The notes under the pieces are model-generated. The model searched no databases. It was not told the origin of the DNA and worked only from the letters and a program-made list of their open reading frames with translations. This document shows, piece by piece, positions 1-8,740 of a stretch of DNA of 64,000 nucleotides; within the stretch, counting starts at the first letter, position 1; every line of letters starts with the position of its first letter. Source of the DNA: an uncultured Eggerthellaceae bacterium (GTDB taxonomy: Bacteria; Actinomycetota; Coriobacteriia; Coriobacteriales; Eggerthellaceae); NCBI GenBank assembly GCA_934617065.1, contig CAKTTY010000003.1, positions 131,803 through 195,802 on the forward strand, in the 5' to 3' direction. Both the position numbers and the translations under genes were made by a program.

Positions 1-81
1 CGCCTTTTTCGTCATAAGGCCATGAGCTTCAAGGACAGCGCGCGTTTCTGCCACGCTTGCCAAATATGAAAGCTTGCCCAT
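1..81 (-). CDS. rsmA: 16S rRNA dimethyladenosine transferase, N-terminal fragment (runs off window)
   Basis: Only the first 27 codons lie in the window. They read MGKLSYLASVAETRAVLEAH, followed by GLMTKKA. This is the usual start of RsmA/KsgA, in which the next residues would be the GQNFL motif of the SAM-binding domain. RsmA dimethylates two adjacent adenines of 16S rRNA during small-subunit assembly. The ATG overlaps the TGA of the upstream flavoprotein gene by one base (TGATG), so the two are translationally coupled. The order metG-tatD-(x)-rsmA matches a common bacterial operon, which supports the call. The catalytic domain is outside the window. Confidence 0.7.
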   Translation of the reverse strand, partial: MGKLSYLASVAETRAVLEAHGLMTKKA

Positions 82-626
82 CAGGCAACACCCCACTTTC
101 CCAAGTGTTCACGCTTGAGGCGATCAACCCCAATGAGCGGAACCGTTTCTTCAATAGCAAAACCCGCAAGGGCCATAGACGACCGAACGCTAGCAACCAA
201 AGGCTCGTAACCATGCGGATCGCCGCCATCGCCCACCACAAACAACGACAACGGACGCTTTGCCGGCAGGGGCTCCCCCTTCTTCCGTCGCTCAAGATAG
301 GGCCAGAAAAACGGTTGCAGCCTGTCCAGCACGGCTTTTAACTGAGAGGGAGCACCCGCAAAGTAGATGGGTGACACCAAAAACACTCGCTCCGCCGCAT
401 CCAGATCGTTAATGAGCCGGGTCATGTCGTCTTCAATAATGCACTCATCGTTCGTCTTGCAGAATTCACAGCCATTGCAGCCAGAAATATCCATACGACC
501 AACCTCATATTCGACAAGGTTCACTTCTGGATAACTCTGCTCAATTGACATTTTCAGCATGCGAATAATGCGTGCGCATTTGCCGTTCAGACGAGGAGAG
601 CCGTTTATCACAACCCACGTGCCCAT
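81..626 (-). CDS. Flavodoxin-fold NADPH-dependent FMN reductase family protein
   Basis: 181 residues. The N-terminus VVINGSPRLNGKCARII is the phosphate-binding loop of the flavodoxin-like reductase family, followed by a cysteine cluster GCNGCEFCK near residues 49-57 of the kind found in iron-sulfur flavoproteins and related quinone or metal reductases. SPIYFAGAPSQLKAVLDRL is the second FMN-contact region. It probably binds FMN and reduces a small substrate in the cytosol; the substrate cannot be read from sequence. The ATG directly follows the TAA of tatD, and the gene ends in a one-base overlap with rsmA, so it is an unusual passenger inside a translation/rRNA-modification operon. Confidence 0.8.
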   Translation of the reverse strand: MGTWVVINGSPRLNGKCARIIRMLKMSIEQSYPEVNLVEYEVGRMDISGCNGCEFCKTNDECIIEDDMTRLINDLDAAERVFLVSPIYFAGAPSQLKAVLDRLQPFFWPYLERRKKGEPLPAKRPLSLFVVGDGGDPHGYEPLVASVRSSMALAGFAIEETVPLIGVDRLKREHLGKWGVA

Positions 627-1625
627 TTATGCCCCCACAAGCAAATCGGCATTTTCACGTTGCCATTGCGTAGGCTGACGATCGAGTAAACCGAGCGCAT
701 TGCCATACATCTGACTCAAGAGCTCTTCCCGTTCCATCTGCGTTTCCGCACCCAAAACCTCGAGCAGCTTTTCGGCCGTGAACACCACGTGGGCAGGACC
801 GCAGTCGATACCACGCATGGGCTCAGGAGTCATATAAGGGCTGTCGGTTTCGGTGAGAAGAAGATTACGAGCAACCTTAGTTGCGGCAAAACGCACCTCA
901 TCGGCCTTTTTGAAGGTGATAGGGCCACCGTACGCAATGTAGCAACCGTGCTCTGCCCATGGGGCAAGCGCTTTTTCGTCCAAATTGAAGCAATGAAGCA
1001 GTACCCCGTCCTTCGGGAATCCTTCATCCTCCAGGATGGCCAGACCCTCTTCATGGGCTTCGCGCATATGCAGGATAAGCGGAAGGCCGGCCATTTTAGC
1101 AAGCTGAACTTGACGACGGAATACGCCGCGCTGCATGGCGCGAGGAGAAAGGTCGTAATGGTAATCGAGGCCCACTTCGCCCAAGGCGCAAACGCGAGGG
1201 TCCGCCAAGCGCTGCGTCAACGTGCGCTCCATACGCACATCCCACATCTTAGCGTTGTGAGGATGCACACCCATAGCGATACGCAGATGCGGAATGGCTT
1301 CCTTACAAGAGCTCAAGCCAGCTTCTTCAAGGATGCCTTGAGCTTCTTGCTGCCACGCTTCCAAATTGTCGAAAGTAGTATGACTGTCTTCAGCGGGATC
1401 GCACATGGCACACACGAAACGCACGTTATGGTATGCGCATTTAGCCAGTTCGGCAGCTGGATTCTTGAGCATTTCCAGATGCGCGTGCGTGTCGGCAACC
1501 ATGCCCGGCAAAACAGGCGCAGTTACTTCACGGTACTTATGGTGCTTACGTTTCTGAAAAAAGGAAACGCTGAACGCCCCCTCTTCAACGAAAGCGGCGT
1601 TCAGCGATTGCGTTTCCTCGGTCAT
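627..1625 (-). CDS. tatD: TatD family metal-dependent hydrolase (DNase)
   Basis: 332 residues, a metal-dependent TIM-barrel hydrolase. The metal-binding DTHAHLEML motif is near residues 45-53, GEVGLDYHYD supplies the central acidic site, HMREAHEE and LLHCFN carry further metal-binding histidines, and LTETDSPYMTP is the C-terminal family signature. TatD enzymes are Mg-dependent 3'-5' exonucleases or deoxyribonucleases. The protein has about 40 extra N-terminal residues before the barrel and a short C-terminal tail compared with the usual ~260. No better internal start has a ribosome binding site. It sits 18 bp after metG and directly abuts the next gene, so it is an operon member. Confidence 0.9.
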   Translation of the reverse strand: MTEETQSLNAAFVEEGAFSVSFFQKRKHHKYREVTAPVLPGMVADTHAHLEMLKNPAAELAKCAYHNVRFVCAMCDPAEDSHTTFDNLEAWQQEAQGILEEAGLSSCKEAIPHLRIAMGVHPHNAKMWDVRMERTLTQRLADPRVCALGEVGLDYHYDLSPRAMQRGVFRRQVQLAKMAGLPLILHMREAHEEGLAILEDEGFPKDGVLLHCFNLDEKALAPWAEHGCYIAYGGPITFKKADEVRFAATKVARNLLLTETDSPYMTPEPMRGIDCGPAHVVFTAEKLLEVLGAETQMEREELLSQMYGNALGLLDRQPTQWQRENADLLVGA

Positions 1626-1643
1626 GATAACGGTCGTTTCCTT

Positions 1644-3230
1644 CTATTCGATGGAAAGATCGATGGCGTCAGCATCCAAACGAGGATAGAGCGGATCGCC
1701 CACGGCAACGGCAGAACCTGCCTCAAGCTGGCCCCATACCGTAGCAGCTTCAATATCGGTGATTGCGAAGATGTCGCCCAGACCCAAACGGTTGAATACC
1801 TCAGCGGAGGTGTTGGGCATGAACGGAGCCATGTACAACGCAATGATACGGATAGCCTCCAGCGCGTTATAGATTACCGCAGCGAGTTCATCAGCGGTTT
1901 CTTCGCTCTTTGCCAGATTCCACGGTGCGGAATCTTCGACATACAGATTTACGCGGCTAGCCAACTTCTGAACAGCAGCGGCAGCATTGGTGAAATCAAC
2001 CTGACCCATGCACTTGTCGTATTCGGCGTACAGTTCGTCAGCGATTTCGCGCAGCGGGTTTTCCTCGGCGCCAGCAGGTGCCGCGGGAACCTTACCCTCG
2101 AAATACTTCTTGGTCATGTTGAACACGCGGCTGCACAGATTGCCCCACGTATTGGCAAGATCAGCGTTGTATACCTGAACCATACGCTCGATGGAAATGG
2201 AGCCGTCGTGGCCGAACTGAACGTCGGAAAGGAAATAGTAACGGTACGCGTCAACGCCGAACACCTTTACCAAGTCGGCAGGCTTGAGCGCATTGCCCTT
2301 GGACTTCGACATCTTTTCGCCCTTGGTAAGCAGGAAGCCGTGTCCGAATACCGTATGGGTAACCGGCAGGCCGGCAGCCATCAGCATTGCAGGCCAGATA
2401 ACGCAATGGAAGCGCGTGATGTCTTTGCCTACGAAGTGATACTGCATAGGCCAACGCTGCTCGAATTCGCCTGCGCGCTCTTCGCTGCCGTAGCCGATGC
2501 CGGTGAAATACGCCAGCAAAGCATCAGCCCAAACATAGGCAACATGGCCCTCATCGAAAGGCAGCGGAACGCCCCAGTCGAAGGTAGAACGGGAAATAGA
2601 AAGGTCTTTCAAGCCGCTTTTCACGAAGGAAACGATTTCGTTCTTACGGGTTTCGGGACGAATGAAATCGGGGTTTTCCTCGTAGAACTTCAGCAGCGGC
2701 TCCTGGAATTCGGAAAGCTTGAAGAACCAATTCTCTTCGCCGCCGGCTTTCTGAACAGGGCGCTTGCAGTCTGGGCACACGAATTCGCCTTCGTCGTTCT
2801 TCAGAAGGTCGCTTTCGTTGTAATAGGTTTCCTCATGAACGCAATACCAACCCTCGTAGGAACCCTTATAGCAATATCCTTTGTCGTACAAATCCTGCCA
2901 GAACTTCTTAACCGTTTCAGCGTGGCGAGGCTCGGTGGTGCGAACAAAATCGGTGTAGGTGATATCAAGCATGTCCCAGCAATCGCGGAAGGCGGGCTCC
3001 ATGGAATCGCACCAATCCTGAGGCGTCATGCCCTTGGACGCTGCCGTATCGGCGACCTTCTGGCCATGCTCGTCCATGCCGGTTACGAAGGCAACGTCAT
3101 AACCGTTCATGCGCTGATAACGCGCAACTGCGTCGGCAGCGATGGTGGTATAGGCGGTACCCAAGTGCGGTGCCGCGTTAACATAGTAAATGGGAGTGGT
3201 GAAGGAATAGGTTCCCTTGCTCATGCTCAT
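1644..3230 (-). CDS. metG: Methionyl-tRNA synthetase
   Basis: 528 residues, class I synthetase that charges tRNA-Met in the cytosol. The N-terminus FTTPIYYVNAAPHLGTAYTT contains the HIGH-like PHLG signature, the zinc knuckle region contains C-V-H and CPDCKRP, and KMSKSKGN is the catalytic KMSKS loop. The anticodon-binding region follows and the protein stops there, so this is the short form without the C-terminal tRNA-binding (EMAP-like) domain. Two ATGs lie in tandem (MSMSKG). GAGAG precedes the first. It heads the metG-tatD-flavoprotein-rsmA operon. Confidence 0.97.
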   Translation of the reverse strand: MSMSKGTYSFTTPIYYVNAAPHLGTAYTTIAADAVARYQRMNGYDVAFVTGMDEHGQKVADTAASKGMTPQDWCDSMEPAFRDCWDMLDITYTDFVRTTEPRHAETVKKFWQDLYDKGYCYKGSYEGWYCVHEETYYNESDLLKNDEGEFVCPDCKRPVQKAGGEENWFFKLSEFQEPLLKFYEENPDFIRPETRKNEIVSFVKSGLKDLSISRSTFDWGVPLPFDEGHVAYVWADALLAYFTGIGYGSEERAGEFEQRWPMQYHFVGKDITRFHCVIWPAMLMAAGLPVTHTVFGHGFLLTKGEKMSKSKGNALKPADLVKVFGVDAYRYYFLSDVQFGHDGSISIERMVQVYNADLANTWGNLCSRVFNMTKKYFEGKVPAAPAGAEENPLREIADELYAEYDKCMGQVDFTNAAAAVQKLASRVNLYVEDSAPWNLAKSEETADELAAVIYNALEAIRIIALYMAPFMPNTSAEVFNRLGLGDIFAITDIEAATVWGQLEAGSAVAVGDPLYPRLDADAIDLSIE

Positions 3231-3375
3231 GCTCTCTTTCTTGGCGAAAACGGCTGATGATGCCGCCCGCCGCTTCAGATTACTTGCTTGTTCTGCGCCC
3301 TTTTGGCACAGCGTATAACTGAACTATTTTAGCACGAGAAAAAGCTGAGGCACTCACGCGCACCAGAGAGATTGC

Positions 3376-3936
3376 TTACCGCGGATTCAAGATACGCTCT
3401 CGTTGCTTCCAGTCGGGCATCACCTTGGTCATGAGGGCCTTAAAGCCAGCACCATGATTTGGCTCCAGCATATGGCACAACTCGTGAACTACCACATATT
3501 CAAGGCATTCCGGAGGGAAGAGCGCAAGACGGATGTTGATGCACACCCGTCCCGTTTCCGGCTGACAGCTTCCCCACCTGCTTTTCATGTTGCGATAATC
3601 AAGCTTCTGCACGCGCACGCCCAGGATGCGCTCCCACTCGGCAACCAGCGGAGGAACACACGCCTTCACCACGGTGCGCCATTGCTCGATTTCTTCCTTC
3701 GATGCTCTTTCGGCGCGAGCGGCTGGAGAGTCTACCTGTTTTGCTTGCTGGACCCGAATCCAATCAGCTTTCGACCGAACGAATTCGCTTATACGGGCTT
3801 TGCTGGTACCGAGTGGCGCCGACAACGTTACTTCACCCGTCGGTTTCACATGCAAGCGAATGCTTTTCATTCGCTTTAGCGTGACATGAACGTTGCTGCC
3901 ATTAACTTGCAGGGTGTATGTCGTAAACGAAGGCAT
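3376..3936 (-). CDS. YgjP/SprT-like zinc metallopeptidase (DUF45 family)
   Basis: 186 residues. The C-terminal half carries YVVVHELCHMLEPNHGAGF, the HExxH-type zinc motif in which the two histidines of HELCH and the later histidine bind zinc. MKSRWGSCQPETGRVCINIRL is the other conserved block of the YgjP/WLM-like group. The family is thought to be intracellular, with targets mostly unknown. The start has AAGGA eight bases upstream. The gene is single, transcribed away from the insertion sequence at 4.0-6.7 kb, and a palindromic repeat begins 23 bp upstream of its start. Confidence 0.85.
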   Translation of the reverse strand: MPSFTTYTLQVNGSNVHVTLKRMKSIRLHVKPTGEVTLSAPLGTSKARISEFVRSKADWIRVQQAKQVDSPAARAERASKEEIEQWRTVVKACVPPLVAEWERILGVRVQKLDYRNMKSRWGSCQPETGRVCINIRLALFPPECLEYVVVHELCHMLEPNHGAGFKALMTKVMPDWKQRERILNPR

Positions 3937-3958
3937 GCGTATCTTCCTTGATGAGCGG

Positions 3959-3991
3959 GTGGGAAAATAGGGACAGGTACCATTTTCCCAG
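3959..3991. repeat. REP-like palindrome, copy 1
   Basis: Imperfect palindrome with TGGGAAAAT and ATTTTCCCA arms around GGGACAGGTACC. It is the reverse complement of copy 2, whose left half begins 30 bp away at 4021. Copies 1 and 2 therefore formed an inverted pair before the insertion sequence entered copy 2. Confidence 0.8.
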
Positions 3992-4068
3992 TTTTCCCGG
4001 TTGGGATGTCGGCATTAAAAGTGGGAAAATGTGAACTGCGTCCCATTTCTTGGAGTCGATAATAGCGA

Positions 4069-4674
4069 TTAAGCAGCTGCTCCGAAAGACTTCCTGAATT
4101 CCTCGGGCGTGAGGCCGCCCAGGGCTCCCTGCCTCCTCCTTGCGTTCCAGTGCCGGACGTACGAGTCGAGGTCCGCCTTGAACGACCCGAAGTCCGGCCA
4201 CTCGTTGCCCCTCGAGAACTCGTCCTTGAGATGGCCGAACAGGCCCTCGGTACAGGCGTTGTCCAGGCAGTTCCCCTTTCTCGACATGCTCTGTACGATG
4301 CCCTCGCGCCTGAGCCTCCCGCACCAGGCGGCGTGCTGGTACTGCCAGCCCATGTCGCTGTGGAGGATGGGCCTTGCGCCCCTGGGCATCCTCGCGGCCA
4401 GCCCGTCGAGCAGCTCGGCCTGCTGGGCCATGTTCGGGCTCTCGGAGGTCGACCAGGCGACTATCTCCCTGGTGCAGAGGTCGTAGACCGGCGCGAAGTA
4501 CGCCTTGCCCCACGGCTGGCGGAACTCGGTGACGTCGGTGCCCATCTTCTGCCAGGGGGCCTCGGCGGAGAAGTCCCGCCCCAGCACGTTCCCGAACGTC
4601 CGGCCGACCGCGCCCCTGTAGGAGCTGTATCGGCGGCAGGGCCTTTCGCGCCTGATCGCGCAGCGGATCCCCAT
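4069..4674 (-). pseudogene. Outer IS3 transposase OrfB, C-terminal part (interrupted)
   Basis: The downstream half of the DDE integrase of the outer element. It begins at GIRCAIRRER, just inside the inner element's target duplication, and runs through GTDVTEF (first Asp), ILHSDMGWQYQHAAW (second Asp) and NACTEGLFGHLKDE (Glu), ending in GGLTPEEFRKSFGAAA. Joined to the N-terminal part at 5890-6200 it would make a complete OrfB, since the break falls exactly between MMREM and GIRC. The inner insertion inactivates it. Confidence 0.9.
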
Positions 4675-4688
4675 TGGATTGGCTATAC

Positions 4689-5580
4689 CTATTTGGACGA
4701 TTCCGGGAGGATCATGCCTGCCTTCCTGAACTCGACCGGGGTCATGTATCCCAGCGTCGAGTGAATCCTGAAGTTGTTGTACCAATGCACGTAGTCGGCC
4801 AGCTTGGCCTGCAGCTCGCGGGTCGTGCCGAACGCCTCGCGGTAGACGAACTCTGCCTTCAGGATCTTGTTCGTCGATTCGTCGACCGCGTTGTCGTAGG
4901 GGCATCCCTTTCTGGATAGCGACCTCTCGATGCCGAAGGCCTCGAGCATCTCGTCGATCTTGGCGTTGTCGAATTCGCTGCCGCGATCGGTATGGAAAAC
5001 CTGGATGTCGGAAAGGGGGAACTCGACCGTCGCGAACGCGGCCCTCACCAGGTCGGCGTCCTTGCGCGGCCCCGCCGAATGCCCGACGATCTCGCGGTTT
5101 GCCAGGTCGACCAGCAGGCAGACGTAGCTCCAGCCGCCGCCGACGCGCACGTAGGTGAGGTCGCTGCACACGTGGGTGCGCGGCTCGTGCCCGCCGAACC
5201 GCCTGGCCACCACGTTGGGCAGGTCGGCTTCGTTGGGCTTGCCGGGATGGCATTTGAACTTCTTGCGTCCGTACGCGCTGGCCAGGCCGTTCTCCCTCAT
5301 TATCCTGCAGATTCGCCTGCGGCTGGCCGTTATGCCGCGGCGGGCAAGCGAGGCCTTTATCTTGCGCGCGCCGTACCGCCCGCGGCTCGCCTCGTGCGCG
5401 GCCAGCACGTCGGGCTCGATGGGGTCCGGCGGCTTCGGGGATTCCGCGCGCGAGCGCATCGAGTAGTAGGTCGAGCGGGCAACGCCGAGTATCTCGCATT
5501 GCGCCGATACCGGGTAGCGGCCGGCGTTCGCCGCTATCACCGTCACTTTCGTGCGAATATCAGCGCCGCTTGTTTTAAAA
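4689..5580 (-). CDS. Inner IS3 transposase OrfB (frameshift product, integrase catalytic domain)
   Basis: Read by -1 frameshifting from OrfA at the TTTTAAAA run around 5573-5580. The N-terminal HTH_21-like region (YPVSAQCEILGVARSTYYS) precedes the rve DDE domain, with CSDLTYV (Asp), VFHTDRGSEFDN (Asp) and YDNAVDESTNKILKAE (Glu). It ends in STLGYMTPVEFRKAGM plus a short tail. With OrfA it would form the OrfAB transposase that cuts and joins the IS ends. No stop or gap is visible, so it is likely functional. The left limit of the reading frame is the stop at 4689. Confidence 0.9.
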
Positions 5581-5830
5581 CGTCGACCTCCATGCGCAGT
5601 CGCCTGTTCTCGCGCTCCAGCTCGATGATCCGGTTCTGCTCGGGCGTGCGGTTGTCGGCCGCGCACGGCGAGCCCGACGCGTTTATCGCCTTGACCCACC
5701 TGTCAACGGTGCTCTTGCACAGGTCGTACTCGCGCATCACGTCCGACTTGGGCTTTCCCGCGTTTATGAGCTCGACTATCTGCCGCTTGAACTCGTCGGT
5801 GAAATGCCTGGGGTGCTTCGGGTCGGCCAT
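5543..5830 (-). CDS. Inner IS3 transposase OrfA (helix-turn-helix protein)
   Basis: 95 residues. RHFTDEFKRQIVELINAGKP and CKSTVDRWVKAINASG form a transposase_8-type helix-turn-helix that recognises the IS ends. EQNRIIELERENRRLRMEVD is a leucine-zipper-like coiled coil used for OrfA/OrfAB multimerisation. Codons GTT TTA AAA near the 3' end give a T TTA AAA slippery heptamer, positioned so that a -1 shift enters OrfB. This is the standard IS3 control: OrfA alone normally acts as a repressor and the fusion is the transposase. Confidence 0.9.
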   Translation of the reverse strand: MADPKHPRHFTDEFKRQIVELINAGKPKSDVMREYDLCKSTVDRWVKAINASGSPCAADNRTPEQNRIIELERENRRLRMEVDVLKQAALIFARK

Positions 5831-5889
5831 GGGCCCCTCCTCGATCTCGCGACCCTCTCGAAACTGTCCAATTCAGTATAGCCAATCCA

Positions 5890-6200
5890 CCATCTCGCGC
5901 ATCATCCTCAGCACCGTCTTGTCGGCGATGCTCGCGCCCCGCTCCGCGCGCAGGCACATGGCGATCTGCCTGTGGCCGCATCCGTTGGGCGTGCGGGAGA
6001 AGACCTCGGCCACCGCCTCCCGCAGCTCGGGGCGCGTCGGGCCCTTCGGCGGCCTGCGCCTGTTGCTGTGGTAGGTCGACGAGGGGATGCGCGCCGCCGA
6101 CAGCAGGTCGCAGACGCGATGCCCTTTCCCTGAAAGCTCCGCGATCACCTGGCATTTCTCCCAGGTTCCCGCCTTTCCGCCTCCAGGGACCTCAATTTTT
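5890..6200 (-). pseudogene. Outer IS3 transposase OrfB, N-terminal part (interrupted)
   Basis: The frame entered by -1 slippage on the A AAA AAA run (6196-6202 on the plus strand) gives KKIEVPGGGKAGTWEKCQVI, followed by the HTH_21 segment LLSAARIPSSTYHSNRRRPP and GHRQIAMCLR, and stops being native after MMREM, where the inner element begins. It encodes the N-terminal, DNA-end-recognition portion of the outer OrfB and is separated from its catalytic part by 1.2 kb. Confidence 0.88.
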
Positions 6201-6660
6201 TTAGGTAGGCCACCTCCGCCTCGAGCCTGCGGCAGCGCTCCTCCAGCTCCTGCTCGCGCGTCTTGGGCGCCGCTCCCCTCGGACGGCCCTTCGGCTTCGG
6301 GCGAAGGGCCGCGGCCCCTCCCCGCCGGTAGGCCGCGCACCACCTTCCCAGCGTGCTCTCGGCGGCCACCCCGAACCTCGACATCGCCTCCGGCAGCGCC
6401 ATGCCCCCGTCGACCACGGCCCTCGCCGCCTCGAGCTTCAGCTCGAACGCGTAGCTTCTCTTATCGGTGCCCATGGCGAACGACCTCCCGTGCCCCGCCG
6501 TCCAGTAAGACCTCTGCCATTTTCTCACGGCGCTGCCGGTCGCGCCCAGCTCGGCGGCTATCGCGTCGCGGCCGTAGCCCGCGCGGATCATCTCGACCGC
6601 CCGAAGCTTCGTCTCGGCAGGGTACCTGACCCTCTTGTCCCTTCCCAAAACCAAAAACAC
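6145..6660 (-). CDS. Outer IS3 transposase OrfA (two helix-turn-helix domains)
   Basis: About 171 residues with two helix-turn-helix modules, YPAETKLRAVEMIRAGYGRD and YAFELKLEAARAVVDGGMAL, followed by a basic linker and EQELEERCRRLEAEVAYLKK, a leucine-zipper coiled coil. A run of seven A in frame A AAA AAA lies in AYLKKL and gives the -1 frameshift into OrfB. The GTG at 6660 has AGGA six bases upstream; a TTG at 6678 would add six residues. The OrfA frame is intact although OrfB is broken, so it may still make an IS-end-binding repressor. Confidence 0.85.
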   Translation of the reverse strand: MFLVLGRDKRVRYPAETKLRAVEMIRAGYGRDAIAAELGATGSAVRKWQRSYWTAGHGRSFAMGTDKRSYAFELKLEAARAVVDGGMALPEAMSRFGVAAESTLGRWCAAYRRGGAAALRPKPKGRPRGAAPKTREQELEERCRRLEAEVAYLKKLRSLEAERREPGRNAR

Positions 6661-6696
6661 CCCATTTCCTGTGTCCAAGAAATGGGGTGCGGTTCA

Positions 6697-6722
6697 AATG
6701 GGACCTGTCCCTATTTTCCCAC
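6697..6722. repeat. REP-like palindrome, copy 2 (right half; left half at 4021-4031)
   Basis: GTGGGAAAATG (4021-4031) and AATGGGACCTGTCCCTATT-(TTCCCAC) (6697-6722) are the two halves of one palindrome split by the outer IS. The shared AATG is the target duplication. It lies four bases beyond the stop codon of the P-type ATPase gene. Confidence 0.85.
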
Positions 6723-6726
6723 CCAC

Positions 6727-8643
6727 CTAGCGCTTCACGCGCATGCAGCGCATAGCGTTGAGGATGGCCAGGATGGCCACGCCCACATCGGCGAACACCG
6801 CAAGCCACATGGTAGCTAAGCCAACCGCAGCCAATACCAACACTGCAAACTTCACGCCAAGCGCAAAGATAATGTTCTGCCATACGATACGCATAGTTTT
6901 GCGAGCTATGCGAATTGCGGAAGCGATCTTGGAAGGCTTATCGTCCATCAGAACAATGTCTGCCGCTTCGATTGCCGCATCGGACCCCATTGCGCCCATG
7001 GCAATGCCTATATCAGCGCGAGTGAGCACCGGCGCATCGTTGATGCCGTCTCCCACAAAAGCGAGCTTTCCCTTTTCAGACGTTTCACCAAGCAGGCGCT
7101 CAACCTGGTTAACCTTGTCTTCTGGCAGAAGCTGGCCATGGTATTCATCGAGTCCGAGTTTTTCGGCAACGGCCTTTGCAACCTCGGCGCGATCGCCCGT
7201 AAGCATAACCGTCTTGCCAACGCCAGCAGCGTGCAAACGTTTGATGCATTCGACAGCGTCTTCCTTAACCACATCGGCAATAATGATATGACCTGCATAT
7301 TTACCATCAATTGAAACATGAAGGATAGTGCCGGTAAGCTCGCAGTCGTGGTAAGCGATACCTTCTTCACGCATCAGCTTATCGTTGCCCACCAACACCA
7401 CGCGCTCATCAACCACCGCACGTACGCCATGGCCGCCTTCCTCGCGAACATCAGCAATACGGCTCTGATCGATTTCGCCCGTAAAAGCTTCCTTGACTGA
7501 AACGGCAATGGGGTGGTCGGAATACGCTTCAGCATGCGCGGCAATGGACAAAATGAGGTCAGGGTCAACCTCTGCCGCAGCGTCGGGATGCACGGCAACC
7601 ACATTGAAACTGCCATTGGTAAGCGTGCCCGTCTTATCGAACACCACCGTTTCGGTATGAGCCAGCGCTTCCAGGTAGTTACCACCCTTCACTAGAATGC
7701 CCAAGCGAGAAGCGCCACCAATGCCGCCGAAGAACGAAAGGGGAACCGAGATAACAAGGGCGCACGGGCACGAAACAACCAAGAAGGTCAAGCCGCGCTC
7801 GATCCAATCGGACCAACTTTGACCGAACAACAACGGCGGCAACACAGCCAGCACCAGCGCGCCAATAGTGACGATGGGCGTGTAGTAGCGTGCAAAACGC
7901 GTAATGAAGTTTTCGGTTTGAGCCTTCTTTTCGCTGGCGCTTTCCACCAGCTCGAGAATACGCGAAACGGTAGACTGCTCGAAGGGCTTGCTCACTTTCA
8001 CCGTGATCTTGCCCGTCATGTTCACGCAGCCCGAAATCACTTCGGCGCCCTCTTCCACATGACGAGGTACGGATTCTCCAGTAAGCGCAGCGGTGTCGAG
8101 CTGAGTGGAGCCCTTCACAACGGTGCCGTCAAGCGGAACGCGCTCGCCAGGCTTCACCACGATTTCATCGCCTACGCCAATTTCGTACGGATCGACCTGA
8201 ACAAGCTTGCCATCACGCATAACGTTGGCAAAGTCGGGGGCGATGTCCATCATGTCGGCGATGGACTGACGCGATTTGCCCACGGCGTAGCCCTGGAACA
8301 GCTCGCCCACCTGGTAGAAGAGCATTACCGCTGCACCCTCGGCCATATGAGGCTGAGAATCGGGGAACAGAACCAGGGCAAATGCGCCCACCGTGGCGAT
8401 GGTCATCAAAAAGTTCTCGTCAAACACCTGGCCGTTGCCGATGTTGCGCGCTGCCTTCAGCAACACATCGTAGCCTGCAATAAGATACGGGATAAGGAAC
8501 AAGACGAATTCAAGGTACAGCGCGTTCGTTTCCCCGCCAACGTACTGTGCGAGCGGAACAAACTCCGTAACCGCGAATACCACAGCAAAAATGGCGAGCG
8601 CCGCAACAATACGGTTTCGCGTCCTTTTCTGCTTTTTATTCAT
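6727..8643 (-). CDS. P1B-type Zn/Cd/Pb-translocating ATPase
   Basis: 638 residues from the ATG at 8643, which has AAAGGGG seven bases upstream; an upstream in-frame start at 8724 lacks one. The soluble and membrane motifs are complete: TGES near 188-191 (actuator), SCPCALVISVPL with the metal-binding CPC near 292-294, DKTGTLT with the phosphorylated Asp near 336, DHPIA (the SEHP-type motif), and GDGINDAPVL. The last membrane helix contains FADVGVAILAILNAMR, the Asp-bearing signature of the ZntA/CadA group that exports Zn, Cd and Pb. It lacks its own N-terminal HMA domain, which is supplied as a separate protein at 8887-9105. It is the last gene of the arsR-like/HMA/ATPase set. Confidence 0.93.
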   Translation of the reverse strand: MNKKQKRTRNRIVAALAIFAVVFAVTEFVPLAQYVGGETNALYLEFVLFLIPYLIAGYDVLLKAARNIGNGQVFDENFLMTIATVGAFALVLFPDSQPHMAEGAAVMLFYQVGELFQGYAVGKSRQSIADMMDIAPDFANVMRDGKLVQVDPYEIGVGDEIVVKPGERVPLDGTVVKGSTQLDTAALTGESVPRHVEEGAEVISGCVNMTGKITVKVSKPFEQSTVSRILELVESASEKKAQTENFITRFARYYTPIVTIGALVLAVLPPLLFGQSWSDWIERGLTFLVVSCPCALVISVPLSFFGGIGGASRLGILVKGGNYLEALAHTETVVFDKTGTLTNGSFNVVAVHPDAAAEVDPDLILSIAAHAEAYSDHPIAVSVKEAFTGEIDQSRIADVREEGGHGVRAVVDERVVLVGNDKLMREEGIAYHDCELTGTILHVSIDGKYAGHIIIADVVKEDAVECIKRLHAAGVGKTVMLTGDRAEVAKAVAEKLGLDEYHGQLLPEDKVNQVERLLGETSEKGKLAFVGDGINDAPVLTRADIGIAMGAMGSDAAIEAADIVLMDDKPSKIASAIRIARKTMRIVWQNIIFALGVKFAVLVLAAVGLATMWLAVFADVGVAILAILNAMRCMRVKR

Positions 8644-8740
8644 GCAGATCCCCTTTGTAGCGTATGCAGGTGCATCAGACTTTGGTAGGTCGGATGCCCC
8701 GCGTTCGGTTTTATAGAAAGTCACAGAATTGGCAACAAAA

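Larger units (their letters stand above)
4675..5889 (-). mobile_element. IS3-family insertion sequence (inner), inserted in the outer IS transposase
   Basis: 1215 bp. The ends are inverted repeats beginning TGGATTGGCTATAC on each strand, with TG...CA termini, flanked by the 4-bp target duplication CCAT (4671-4674 and 5890-5893; ATGG in transposase orientation). It carries an overlapping OrfA/OrfB pair with a -1 frameshift arrangement. Both ORFs look intact, so this element may still be mobile. Confidence 0.92.
4032..6696 (-). mobile_element. IS3-family insertion sequence (outer), inserted in a REP-like palindrome
   Basis: Terminal inverted repeats are visible: the left end begins TGAACTGCGTCCCATTTCTT, and the right end, read on the other strand, TGAACCGCACCCCATTTCTT. 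The 4-bp direct repeat AATG flanks it (4028-4031 and 6697-6700). Removing the inner element and its duplicated ATGG leaves about 1446 bp, normal for IS3-family elements. It encodes OrfA and an interrupted OrfB in minus orientation. Joining the flanks restores one intact palindrome of the family described at 3959. Confidence 0.9.

Noticed and set aside
789..3257. 822-codon plus-strand open frame
   Set aside because: Antisense to tatD and metG, whose motifs are intact on the minus strand; the frame has no ribosome site and no domain.
4069..5499. A single 476-codon transposase frame
   Set aside because: It runs across the junction between inner and outer IS; only the last ~200 codons are native outer OrfB.
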